Shown one piece after another: positions 56,165-64,000 of a stretch of DNA of 64,000 nt. The stretch is from Tritrichomonas musculus (Eukaryota; Parabasalia; Tritrichomonadida; Tritrichomonadidae). The DNA is taken from the NCBI GenBank assembly GCA_039105265.1, contig JAPFFF010000001.1, forward strand, positions 10,416,001 through 10,480,000, read 5' to 3'. The first letter of the stretch is position 1. The number at the start of each line of letters is the position of its first letter. The position numbers were made by a program, and so were the translations under genes. Under the pieces are notes generated by a model that searched no databases, had not been told where the DNA came from, and saw only the letters and a list, made by a program, of their open reading frames with translations.

Positions 56165-57344
56165 TATTTATATGTGTTATCTATATACTATTATATTATA
56201 TTTTAATTGTATATCTAAATTAATTTAAACAAGATATATTTATTTTAATTTTTTCTTTAACGTCCAAAAGTTCACAATTAATGAACTATTTATATACCTT
56301 TAAAATATTAATATTTTCATTTTTATACTTATTATATATATCTTATAAAGGTTATAATAAATATATATACCATTTATATTTATTTTAAATAACAATAAAA
56401 CATAAATATCATTTATATTTGTATAGAAAATTTAAGAGAAACAATTTGAATACAATTTAATTTTTGTGAAAAAAATAAAAAAAAAAAAAAAAAAGTTATT
56501 TTTAAAAAATGAGTTTTAAACAAAAATAGCATATAATATATCAATTATTTGAGAAAAGATATACTTTAAATTGCTAATGACAATTTTTTGACATTTGATC
56601 TTTTTGAAAGAAAATATGATGCTATTTCAAGCTTGAAAATGTGCTAGAACTGGACATTTTCAACTTAAAACGACCATCAATTTAAAGTCTAGGGAAAAAG
56701 AATAATTTTTAAAAGCTATATGATAAGGGATTTGTATTTTATTATTTCAATTTAGATTGATCTCAATCTTATTTTCAAAGTCAAACATTCATGATAGAAA
56801 CCACTGAGTTTAACAAGCATTTTAAGCTCAGAAGTTTGTTATCATGGGCATTTAACTTGTAAAATCCGTAAATTATGAGATAAAAAAATTAGAATTCCAG
56901 AAACGAGGCATTATAAAGTTGTAGTTTTGCGATCAATAGTTCTGGAACAAGCATATTATGGCTCTTGAATCCAAAATTGCCATAAAAATCGAAGAATGTT
57001 TGGAAATTAAAAGATCATCTCGAAGCCTAGGCTGTGAAGCTCCCTGCAGAAGAGCTTCACAATCTAGGCACTCAAGAATCAAATTAAACGAAGCTCCCTG
57101 CAGAAGAACCTCGCAACCTGATTCATGATGCCAAGAATAAAAATGGCGCCGTTTAAACAAGCTAAAAGGCCAATTATTCAAAGCTATGAAAAACTCATAA
57201 ACGATCAAAATCGTATCAAAAAGTTCGGGAACTTTTTGAATATATTTTCCAGACGCCTTAAAAAAAATATCGTCCAAAAATTATATATTACTTTTTATTT
57301 ATTTTTAATTTACTGAAATTTAAGAAATATTAATAAAACATTAT

Positions 57345-57522
57345 ATCACGGAATTTGTACAGAATTTTGAGGGGATTTAAGCCTACAAAATATTCGTCTT
57401 GATCGTTTAGGAGAAAAAATGTGCAAATTGACCTAAACTTTTTCCGAAAAAGCCACCATTGAATTTATTTTCTATAAGATTTTTGTATTTTGAAAGGTTT
57501 ATATATTTTACAGCAGTACACC
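57345..57522. mobile_element. Fragment of the TTAA-GGG MITE family
   Basis: The block GACCTAAACTTTTTCCGAAAAAGCC and its surroundings closely match the interior of 17840-18185 and, in reverse, 2561-2891. A right end ACACCC followed by TTAA lies at 57516-57525. The left end is unclear. It lies just downstream of the DPF-repeat gene's 3' end. Confidence 0.55.
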
Positions 57523-57657
57523 CTTAAAAGAAAAGTAAAAATTGAAATAAATTTAGTTGTTTTAAGTCTTTAAATCTTGTGCATTTTGATATTTTGAAAA
57601 GAAAAGAGGATTATTAACAAAAAACAAAAATAAAAACGAACAAAGGTAAAAATACCT

Positions 57658-59193
57658 TTAGAATTGGTTGAAAGGTTGCTGTTGGTAAGGTTGTTGCTGA
57701 ATAGGTGGAGGTCTTGGATAACCACCTTTGCTTCCAAGACTTCCTAAGCTACCTAAGCTTCCTAAAGCTTTACCATGTTCCCTAGTCTTTTTATTGAAGT
57801 TAAGATCAACAAGATCACCATATTCAGCAAGGGGATCAGCTTTTTGTTGTGAGGGTTTGGATTCGGGTGTTACATCAAGACTGATGAAATCATCAAGGTT
57901 GTTGGATTGAGCAGTAGGTTGCGAAGAAGAACCAAAAAGAAGATCATCTGGAGATTGAGGTGGGTTTTGATTGAAAAATTGTTGTTCTTGTTGAAACTGC
58001 TGATTTTGGAATTGTTGGTTTTGGAATTGCTGAGGTTGATGCTGGAATTGGGAGTTTTGGAATACTTGGTTGAAACCTGGAGCTTCGTCGTCGTCATCAT
58101 CATTAAAGCCTCTTTTAGAAAATGGATCTTTTTTAGCACTGCTTTTGGCTTGTGGGAATCCACTTTGTTGACGTTGTTGACCACCGAATGGATTTCCACG
58201 TGGCTGGCTATTGCCACCAAATGGATCGCCACGTGGCTGATTATTGCCACCAAATGGATCGCCACGTGGCTGATTATTGCCACTAAATGGATCACCACGT
58301 GGCTGATTATTACCACCAAATGGATCTCCCCTTTGGAATTGTTGAGGATCCCCGAAAAGATTGGCATCATCATTTCCATTTTGCTGTGGGCCACCAAATA
58401 GGTCATCTTTCTTTGCCCTTGGGAAACCAGCTTGTTGATTATTTCTTTGAGGTTGTTGATTATACCTTTGGTCATAATTGCCATCATCATAGGCATTATT
58501 AGAGCCACCAAATGGATCACCACGTCTTTTATTTGCTCTTGGTCCACCTGCAGCAGCAAAAGGATCTCTTCCTTGGTTGTTGTTGAAATTATTACCACCA
58601 CCCATATAGCCGTCATCATCAGAATAGTCATTGAATTGAACTTTTTGTCGAGATGGAGGTGCTTCATTTGAAAATGGATCTCTGCGACGAGCTCTTGTAT
58701 ATGTTGGTTGCTCAGCACTGTTGCTTCCAGTGTCATCGTCACTATCAAAATTACTGTTTCTTTGCCTCTTTGATCTTATGTTGTCTCTGGAACTTCTTCG
58801 GTTACTTGAACTTGTATTTGAATAGCCATTTTTGTCGTCAGATCCATAGTGACCATATTTATCAGTTCTTGGTCTTGAGGAACTATAATCATTATCATAT
58901 CCACTTCGGTTTGAGGAACTTGAGCTTCCGTAGCCACCATAACCACTTTTAGATGAACTTGAGTTGTTGTAACCACCTGAGTTGTTGTAACCAGACTTAT
59001 ATCCACCTGATTTGTGGCCTCTGTGTGAACGGCTTTCATCTGCGTACTCTTCACCATCGTCAAAACCATAGGCATTTTTACCTCTTCTTTGCTTCATCCT
59101 TTCACGATCTTTTTGCTTCTTCATAGTTGCCAAGTATGCATCCACTGGCATTGGGCCATTTGGGCTCATGACAATTCCGGCGAATCCTGTCAT
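57658..59193 (-). CDS. 511-residue disordered DPF-repeat protein, possible clathrin-adaptor partner
   Basis: An intact frame from ATG to a TAA that forms TAAA. Residues 1-40 (MTGFAGIVMSPNGPMPVDAY, then a basic KKQKDRERMKQRRGK) are the only non-repetitive part. Residues 55-160 are Ser/Gly/Tyr/Arg-rich. Residues 170-360 carry repeated DPF motifs: RRDPF, GRDPF, four RGDPF(G/S)G(N)N(Q)P-type units in tandem at about 288-330, and KKDPF, plus NPF and LFG variants. Residues 375-420 are Gln/Asn/Phe-rich. The tail includes DDFISLDVT and ADPLAEYGDLVDLNF. In epsin/AP180-type endocytic proteins DPF binds the AP-2 appendage and NPF binds EH domains, so an endocytic role is plausible. However, no ENTH/ANTH domain is present. 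GC content is well above the surrounding DNA, so this is a host gene. Confidence 0.82.
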   Translation of the reverse strand: MTGFAGIVMSPNGPMPVDAYLATMKKQKDRERMKQRRGKNAYGFDDGEEYADESRSHRGHKSGGYKSGYNNSGGYNNSSSSKSGYGGYGSSSSSNRSGYDNDYSSSRPRTDKYGHYGSDDKNGYSNTSSSNRRSSRDNIRSKRQRNSNFDSDDDTGSNSAEQPTYTRARRRDPFSNEAPPSRQKVQFNDYSDDDGYMGGGNNFNNNQGRDPFAAAGGPRANKRRGDPFGGSNNAYDDGNYDQRYNQQPQRNNQQAGFPRAKKDDLFGGPQQNGNDDANLFGDPQQFQRGDPFGGNNQPRGDPFSGNNQPRGDPFGGNNQPRGDPFGGNSQPRGNPFGGQQRQQSGFPQAKSSAKKDPFSKRGFNDDDDDEAPGFNQVFQNSQFQHQPQQFQNQQFQNQQFQQEQQFFNQNPPQSPDDLLFGSSSQPTAQSNNLDDFISLDVTPESKPSQQKADPLAEYGDLVDLNFNKKTREHGKALGSLGSLGSLGSKGGYPRPPPIQQQPYQQQPFNQF

Positions 59194-59583
59194 TTAAGTA
59201 AGCTTTTGCCAAGATAAAAAAATTATAGTCTAGAGGTAAACACTCTCAAAAAGTTCAAGCGTTGCAGTTAATTTAAAAAAGTTAAATCATTTTTTCAAAC
59301 CATTTTACGGTTTTTAATAGAAATTATAAATGAACGGTCTTTTTGAAAATCTATTTGTCTCTTTTATCAATTACATTTAGTTAACTTATTTAAATTAATA
59401 ATCTTGATTGAAATATCTGTTTTTAATAATCATTTGCAAGATGTATATTCTAATAAAAAAAAATTCAATGATCTCATAGAATTTGATTTACAATTTGAAT
59501 AGTATTCAAAGCTATTAATCAATAAAAAGTTAAATCATTTTTTCAAATCATTCCCCTATGAACAATTAAATGGCTTAATAATT
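59194..59583. other. 5' flank of the DPF-repeat gene
   Basis: AT-rich and gene-free. GTTAAATCATTTTTTCAAA(C/T)CATT appears twice (about 59281 and 59529). I cannot point to a convincing initiator next to the ATG. Confidence 0.4.
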
Positions 59584-59591
59584 GACAGTAA

Positions 59592-59923
59592 GGATCGATT
59601 CTAAAATAGTTGTACAATTGAAAGAGCATTCAAAAAGTGGAATTTCTTCAGAAAAAATAATCAAATAAAAATGCTAAATAAAATTAAATCTTTTTATATT
59701 TTTACATAATTTTTACCGAGACTACATACCGCCTAGCGGGCGTCGAGCGAGGCTGAGCGAAGCGAAGCCGAGTCGAGACCCCGCGGCTGGCGGTAAGAAT
59801 CGGTAAAAATTTTGTAACATAAAAAGATTTTTTTTTTAGCTATTTTATTATGATTATTTTTTCTGAAGAAATTTCACTTTTTGAATGTCCTTCAGAATTG
59901 TACAACTATTTTAGAATCGATCC
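59592..59923. mobile_element. E element, copy 2, carrying the GC-rich cassette
   Basis: This 332-bp element has perfect inverted ends GGATCGATTCTAAAATAG. The 8-bp duplication GACAGTAA flanks it (59584-59591 and 59924-59931). Subterminal inverted repeats include TTCAAAAAGTGGAA and TTTTTTCTGAAGAAAT. The cassette occupies its centre. No gene: the 67-codon frame at 59850-60053 crosses its end. Confidence 0.92.
59700..59830. repeat. GC-rich hairpin cassette, copy 3
   Basis: Same orientation as copy 1, with core ACCGCCTAGCGGGCGTCGAG, then GGCTGAGCGAAGCGAAGCC, then GAGTCGAGACCCCGCGGC. The nested complementarity gives one long strong hairpin, and here the inner stem is slightly better matched than in copy 1. 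Confidence 0.87.
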
Positions 59924-60036
59924 GACAGTAATGTACAACAATATGTGTATGCTATATTTCATTAAAAATATTATAGATTTTATTAACTGGTTATTGAAAA
60001 ATTCTGTTTTTTTAAATTCAAAAATACGTTATTTTA

Positions 60037-60051
60037 AGTTCTCGCACTTCT
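60037..60051 (-). repeat. AGAAGTGCGAGAACT terminus
   Basis: An inverted terminus of the AGAGGTGCGAG family, with one change. The complete X element inserted at its edge and duplicated CACTTCTA, which includes part of this terminus. Confidence 0.5.
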
Positions 60052-60052
60052 A

Positions 60053-61347
60053 AGAGGTATTCATGTAGAGAAATTGACCAAATATTGTAATTTTGATCAT
60101 ATTTTCTTTATTTTTATTTTGTAACTAAGAATGTGCTTTAATGGATAAGAATTTTATACTCCTATTTTTGAGATATTTCTATTTTTATTTTTCTGAATAA
60201 GAATCGTTTTATAATTGAGAGGCTATATAATTTTTTTTATATAAAAATTGATGAAATATAAATATATATATTATTTTGTTTTATTAATTATTATTGTATA
60301 TATATATTAATAACTTATTAATGCTTATATGTTTAAAAAATATTTATTTTCTAGAGATACACTTGTTTATATTTTTTTTATTTTTTATAAATTTTTAACT
60401 TTTTCAGTTATTATATTTTTTATATTGAAATAATAAACATTTTTTATCCTAGTAGTATTTTTATTAAACATTATTTTATTTTATATATATAATATATATT
60501 ATATTTTATATACTATTTCAATTTTATATTTAAGTTTTACATTATATATTAAATAGATAAATTAACAAAAAAAAATGAAAAATTCAATTCAACGATGATT
60601 TTTAATTGAATTTCTAAAAAAATATGTTGCTTTGTATTGTGATTATTTTTTGGTTTTCAATATATTAAATATTAAAGTTATTTTTATAATATAGTAATTA
60701 ATAATTTTACTATATAAAAAATATTTTTAATAATATTTTTAAGAAAATGAGGAAATTTAAATTTTTCAAGAATCACTTCACAATTAACTTCACTTCACCG
60801 AAAATAATCATCTCACGTCACTAAAAAATAATAACGTACCAAAATACGATGAAAAATAATTCAAAATAATGCAAAATATAAAATTACATTTTTCTTTAAA
60901 AGGAGAGTATAGAGTAACTTATTTACATAATAAAATTTATTTAAATATTTATTATTATTATATTGTACAATTAGTATATAATTATTTCGTAAATCAATTG
61001 AGAAATAAGTCATTTTCTTAATTTTTTAATGTAAATTTGCATTTAAATTTATATATGGCTAATAAATTGGATATATAACAGACATTATATTTTTAAATCA
61101 AATATAAAATATTATTATTGATTTATAATTCATAAATATTTTATTTGACTCGAGATATAGATGAAACATTATTTTTTAAATTGTTTTTAAATTCTCAACA
61201 TCCATTAAAACCAATTATGGCAAATGTCAGTATTGGATATATAGAAGTAAATAATCTTAATATTTTTTCATAAGATAAAATATTCATTCAATTAAAGTAA
61301 AAATAAAAAAATCAAATAACGAGTTTTCACTTCACATGAAGACCTCT
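60053..61347 (+). mobile_element. X element, complete copy
   Basis: This 1295-bp element has ends AGAGGTATTCATGTAGAG and CACATGAAGACCTCT. The perfect 8-bp duplication CACTTCTA flanks it (60045-60052 and 61348-61355). It is uninterrupted and is the reference for the three insertions in the left X copy. It has no credible gene and is probably a hAT-like non-autonomous element. It lies about 140 bp from the 3' end of the PFOR gene. Confidence 0.92.
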
Positions 61348-61484
61348 CACTTCTACTTTAGTTGATCCATAATTGTAAAACGAAAATAAATTAATTCAAT
61401 AAAAAGGAAAAAACATTGGCAAGGTTTATGTACTTATTAGGTGTATAGATAAATAAAAATAAACTAAGAAATGAAGATTTCGAA

Positions 61485-61488
61485 TTTA
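61485..61488 (-). terminator. TAAA poly(A)-type signal overlapping the PFOR stop
   Basis: The stop codon TAA is followed by A, giving TAAA. The same layout occurs at the stops of the 115-residue gene (29490-29493) and the DPF-repeat gene (57657-57660). In Trichomonas, UAAA overlapping the stop is the reported polyadenylation signal. RFC3 (TAAT) lacks it at the stop. Confidence 0.6.
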
Positions 61489-64000
61489 TTTCTTGATTTC
61501 ATCTTCATAAACTCCTTTGAATGCTTGGTATTTTCTGTACCTTCTGAGAATAAATTTGTGCAATTTCTTCCTATAGGAGGCAGCAAGTTCAGGTTTTGTA
61601 CGAGATAAACTGTTATATCTTACTTCCATCTTGAGGAACTCATCAAGCTTATCTTCATTTGGTTCCTTTGAAATGAGTTCGAAAGGATTCTTACCCTTTT
61701 CGATTCTTCTCGGATCGAAAGAGTAAACTGGCCAGTAACCACCTTCAACAGCTAATTGATGAGCATAGAGACCTCTTTTTCCACCAGCGCCAATTGCTCC
61801 TTTGATGTGATGCATGATACAGTTGCAGAAGCAAAGGACAAGCGATGGCCCTGGATAACTTTCAGCTTCTTTGAGGCATTTCACAAGGTATGCTAGATCT
61901 TTTGCATTTCCTAATGCAACAGATGCAACGTAGCAATTTCCATAGTCCATCATCATATAGCCAAGGTCTTTCTTAAAGGTATCTTTACCTGAAGATGCAA
62001 ATTGGGCAACTGCACCCATATTTGTTGCTTTTGATTGCTGACCTCCTGTATTTGCATAAATTTCATTATCAAAGACAAGAACGTTGAAATCTTTTCCTGA
62101 TGCAAAGACGTGGTCAAGGCCTCCATAACCAATGTCGTAAGCCCATCCATCTCCTCCAAGAATCCAATTACTTGGCTTGACCCACAAATCTTTTTTACCT
62201 TGAATAATATCTAATCTATTATTGTGCCTGAGTTTTTCGAGATCATCCATAATGAGAGGAGCAAGCTCAAGTGTTAAATCACCTTCTAAGTAATTATCAC
62301 GCCATTTCGATAAGTGCTGAACAAATTGAGATGGAAGAGAATTGACAAGTTCTTTGTCATCAAGAATTGCTTTAACATCATTTAAAAGTTCTGCACGTCT
62401 CATTTGAAGACCGATTGCCATTCCATAGCCAAATTCTGCATTGTCTTCGAAAAGTGATCGTGCCCATGCTGGACCACGCCCTTGTTCGTCAGCAACAAAT
62501 GGAACTTTTGAGAAGGATCCGCCCCAAACAGAGCTACATCCACTTGCATTCGCAATGAGCATTCGCTTGCCGAATAATTGGGTTAGGATTTTGGTGACCA
62601 TTGTTTCGTTGCATCCTTGACATGAACCAGGGAATTCGATTTGTGGAAGTTGGAATTGAGATCCTTTGACAGAGTACTTGTCTTTAACAATGTTTCCTCT
62701 GTTTGGAATCTTATCCGTAAAGTAAATAAACTTGTCATTCTCTTGTTTGGCATAATCTAAGGCTTCATCAGTTCCACTAACTGGAGTCATTTCAAGACTA
62801 TTTGTTGGGCAGATTGCAACACATAACTCACATTCAACGCAATCGTATGGTGATGATTGAATAGTATATTGGAAATCTTTAATTTCTTTGCCTCTGGCTT
62901 TGATTGTTTCAAGCTTATCTTTAATTTGAGATGGAGCTGCAGATATTTCTTCTGAAGTAAGGAGGAATGGCCTAATTACTGAATGAGGACAAATTGCCGA
63001 GCAGTTATTACACTGGATACAGTTCTTTGGATTCCACTTTGGAGCAGTCATTGCAATACCCTTCTTTTGCCATTTCGTTTCACCGATTGGTGAGACTCCT
63101 CCAAGACTATCTTTGAAAGCAGAAACAGGTAGACTTGCGGCAGAAAGTTCAAAAGTAGGCTTAAGAACGTTCTTATAATAATCAGGAATTTGATGAGTTG
63201 GTTCTTTCATAAATGATATCTCAGTCTTTGGTAAAAATGAATTAGGTGGATCTTCAGCGTTGAGCCATGAATCTGGTATCTTGATCTCATGAAGGTGAGA
63301 AACAGCCATAAATGCTGCTGCCTTATTTTTGTTAACAATTTCTTCTCCTAATCTGCCAAATTCTTTATCAATCCATTTTTCTGTAATCTTCAACCAATCT
63401 TCACCAAGGATATTTGTAAGATGATAATATACAGCTTGGATAACAGTTGAAATCTTGTTATTAAGACCACACTTTTTAGCGATTTGAGTAGCATTGATGA
63501 CATAAAACCTGGCCTTCTTCTTAGCAAGAGTTCTTTTCATTGATGCTGGCAAGTGACTTTCAACACCTTTGAAGTCAGTCCAAGGGAAATTGAGGAAGAA
63601 AATTCCGTTTTCTTTAAGCTTTTCTGCCATAGGATACTGCGTTACATAAGTTGGAAGCGTACATCCAACAACATCTGCTTCTGTAATCTGATATTGTGGA
63701 ACAATTGGCTTTGAAGAAAATCTGAGGAATGATCTGGTAAGAGAGTTTGACTTATCTGCTGAGTAAGCAAAGAACCCTTGAGCATGCAATCCTTTCTCAT
63801 CAATTGCTGACTTGATTGCAGCTTTGTTTGCACCAATCGTTCCATCACCACCAAGGCCCCAAATCATTGATTGCGAGAGATCATCGTACTTGTTAAAGCC
63901 TTCGAGTTTTGCAGGGGGTAATGAAAGAAATGTGACATCATCTTTAATGCCAACAGTAAAAGTTTCTTTTGGATTGCTTGATCTCATGTTATCAAAGACT
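61486..64000 (-). CDS. PFOR: Pyruvate:ferredoxin oxidoreductase, C-terminal 837 residues (5' end outside window)
   Basis: The frame is open to the window edge. The first Met at 63987 is internal, since VFDN precedes it in frame. The full enzyme is usually about 1150-1200 residues, so about a quarter is missing. It oxidises pyruvate with CoA to acetyl-CoA and CO2 and reduces ferredoxin, in trichomonads in the hydrogenosome. Counting from that Met: FTVGIKDDVTFLSL (10-23); the pyruvate ferredoxin oxidoreductase gamma-type domain with WGLGGDGTIGANK (43-55); two 4Fe-4S ferredoxin motifs, CIQCNNCSAICP (323-334) and CVECELCVAICP (383-394); the cluster-binding CQGC (456-459); and a TPP-binding site GGDGWAYDIGYGGLDH (611-626) with NEIYANTGGQ (641-650). 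The stop overlaps TAAA. GC is higher than in neighbouring DNA. Any hydrogenosomal targeting peptide lies outside. Confidence 0.97.
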   Translation of the reverse strand, partial: VFDNMRSSNPKETFTVGIKDDVTFLSLPPAKLEGFNKYDDLSQSMIWGLGGDGTIGANKAAIKSAIDEKGLHAQGFFAYSADKSNSLTRSFLRFSSKPIVPQYQITEADVVGCTLPTYVTQYPMAEKLKENGIFFLNFPWTDFKGVESHLPASMKRTLAKKKARFYVINATQIAKKCGLNNKISTVIQAVYYHLTNILGEDWLKITEKWIDKEFGRLGEEIVNKNKAAAFMAVSHLHEIKIPDSWLNAEDPPNSFLPKTEISFMKEPTHQIPDYYKNVLKPTFELSAASLPVSAFKDSLGGVSPIGETKWQKKGIAMTAPKWNPKNCIQCNNCSAICPHSVIRPFLLTSEEISAAPSQIKDKLETIKARGKEIKDFQYTIQSSPYDCVECELCVAICPTNSLEMTPVSGTDEALDYAKQENDKFIYFTDKIPNRGNIVKDKYSVKGSQFQLPQIEFPGSCQGCNETMVTKILTQLFGKRMLIANASGCSSVWGGSFSKVPFVADEQGRGPAWARSLFEDNAEFGYGMAIGLQMRRAELLNDVKAILDDKELVNSLPSQFVQHLSKWRDNYLEGDLTLELAPLIMDDLEKLRHNNRLDIIQGKKDLWVKPSNWILGGDGWAYDIGYGGLDHVFASGKDFNVLVFDNEIYANTGGQQSKATNMGAVAQFASSGKDTFKKDLGYMMMDYGNCYVASVALGNAKDLAYLVKCLKEAESYPGPSLVLCFCNCIMHHIKGAIGAGGKRGLYAHQLAVEGGYWPVYSFDPRRIEKGKNPFELISKEPNEDKLDEFLKMEVRYNSLSRTKPELAASYRKKLHKFILRRYRKYQAFKGVYEDEIKK

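Larger units (their letters stand above)
52818..57257. mobile_element. U: 4.4 kb element with about 1.1 kb inverted arms
   Basis: The ends GGCGTCTGGAAAATATATTC are inverted at 57238-57257. The 8-bp sequence TTAAAAAA flanks both sides (52810-52817 and 57258-57265). The left arm is 52818-53577 plus 54890 to about 55225, split by the element 53578-54880. The right arm, about 56165-57257, is unbroken. Matching frames at 52813-53142 and 56933-57257 (ending RAIICLFQNY) lie in the arms and contain a duplicated CTTCTGCAGGGAGCTTC. They are not clearly genes. The centre (55226-56164) has no recognisable gene, so the element is probably non-autonomous. Confidence 0.85.

Noticed and set aside
58287-59075. 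Several long overlapping frames on both strands inside the DPF-repeat gene
   Set aside because: They arise from the repetitive codons of the real minus-strand gene and have no independent support.
48890-60051. An 11 kb element between two AGAGGTGCGAG-type termini
   Set aside because: The flanking bases do not match as a target duplication and the interior is a mixture of independently delimited elements.
61953-62159. Second frame inside PFOR
   Set aside because: It overlaps the conserved TPP-binding region in another frame and has no motif of its own.

Overview
The window looks like a nuclear fragment of a parabasalid protist, most likely a trichomonad such as Tritrichomonas. Four things point that way. 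The sequence is extremely AT-rich and its host genes lack introns. The right edge holds a pyruvate:ferredoxin oxidoreductase gene (the hydrogenosomal or anaerobic pyruvate enzyme). Trichomonad-style gene families are present: BspA-like leucine-rich repeats and long ankyrin proteins. A TAAA motif overlaps the stop codon of three of the four host genes, which is the trichomonad poly(A) signal arrangement. The species is inferred, not proven.

Only four loci look like ordinary host genes: a 115-residue coiled-coil protein (29491-29838, minus), the clamp-loader subunit RFC3 (30888-31943, plus), a disordered DPF-repeat protein (57658-59193, minus) and the partial PFOR gene (61486-64000, minus, running off the window). 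The rest is a dense, nested set of DNA transposons and non-autonomous inverted-repeat elements. Many can be delimited to the base because they have matching target-site duplications (TSDs), and several have an uninterrupted 'empty site' elsewhere in this window.

Layout. 1-8240: an AGAGGTATTCATG-type element (X) carrying several nested insertions, then small elements. 8240-9544: a truncated copy of the S element. 9545-16336: a 6.8 kb region bounded by inverted AGAGGTGCGAGAACT termini, holding small minus-strand coiled-coil genes, a decayed BspA-like LRR gene with a homeodomain-like part, and a decayed DDE-type transposase (copy A). 17024-20609: a truncated S copy interrupted by a pogo-like transposon with an intact transposase. 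20814-21235: a 23-bp minisatellite. 21493-23726: transposase copy B. 24315-28800: small elements and AT-rich DNA. 29491-31943: two host genes, diverging, with a small TA-flanked element between them. 32580-35194: a complete S element with an X element inside it. 35474-47695: a 12.2 kb Mutator-like element with about 1.5 kb terminal inverted repeats and a 9-bp TSD, carrying an ankyrin/AT-hook gene next to its transposase. 47822-57257: many inverted-repeat elements, including another complete S element and a 4.4 kb long-inverted-repeat element. 57258-64000: host genes plus E and X elements.

The most interesting points are the ankyrin/AT-hook coding region joined to a Mutator-type transposase in one long-TIR element, the unassigned transposase family (two copies) lying beside an LRR gene, a GC-rich hairpin cassette found in three different elements, and compact minus-strand genes whose spacers repeat an initiator-like motif. 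No retroviral, LTR or Polinton-type element was recognised.
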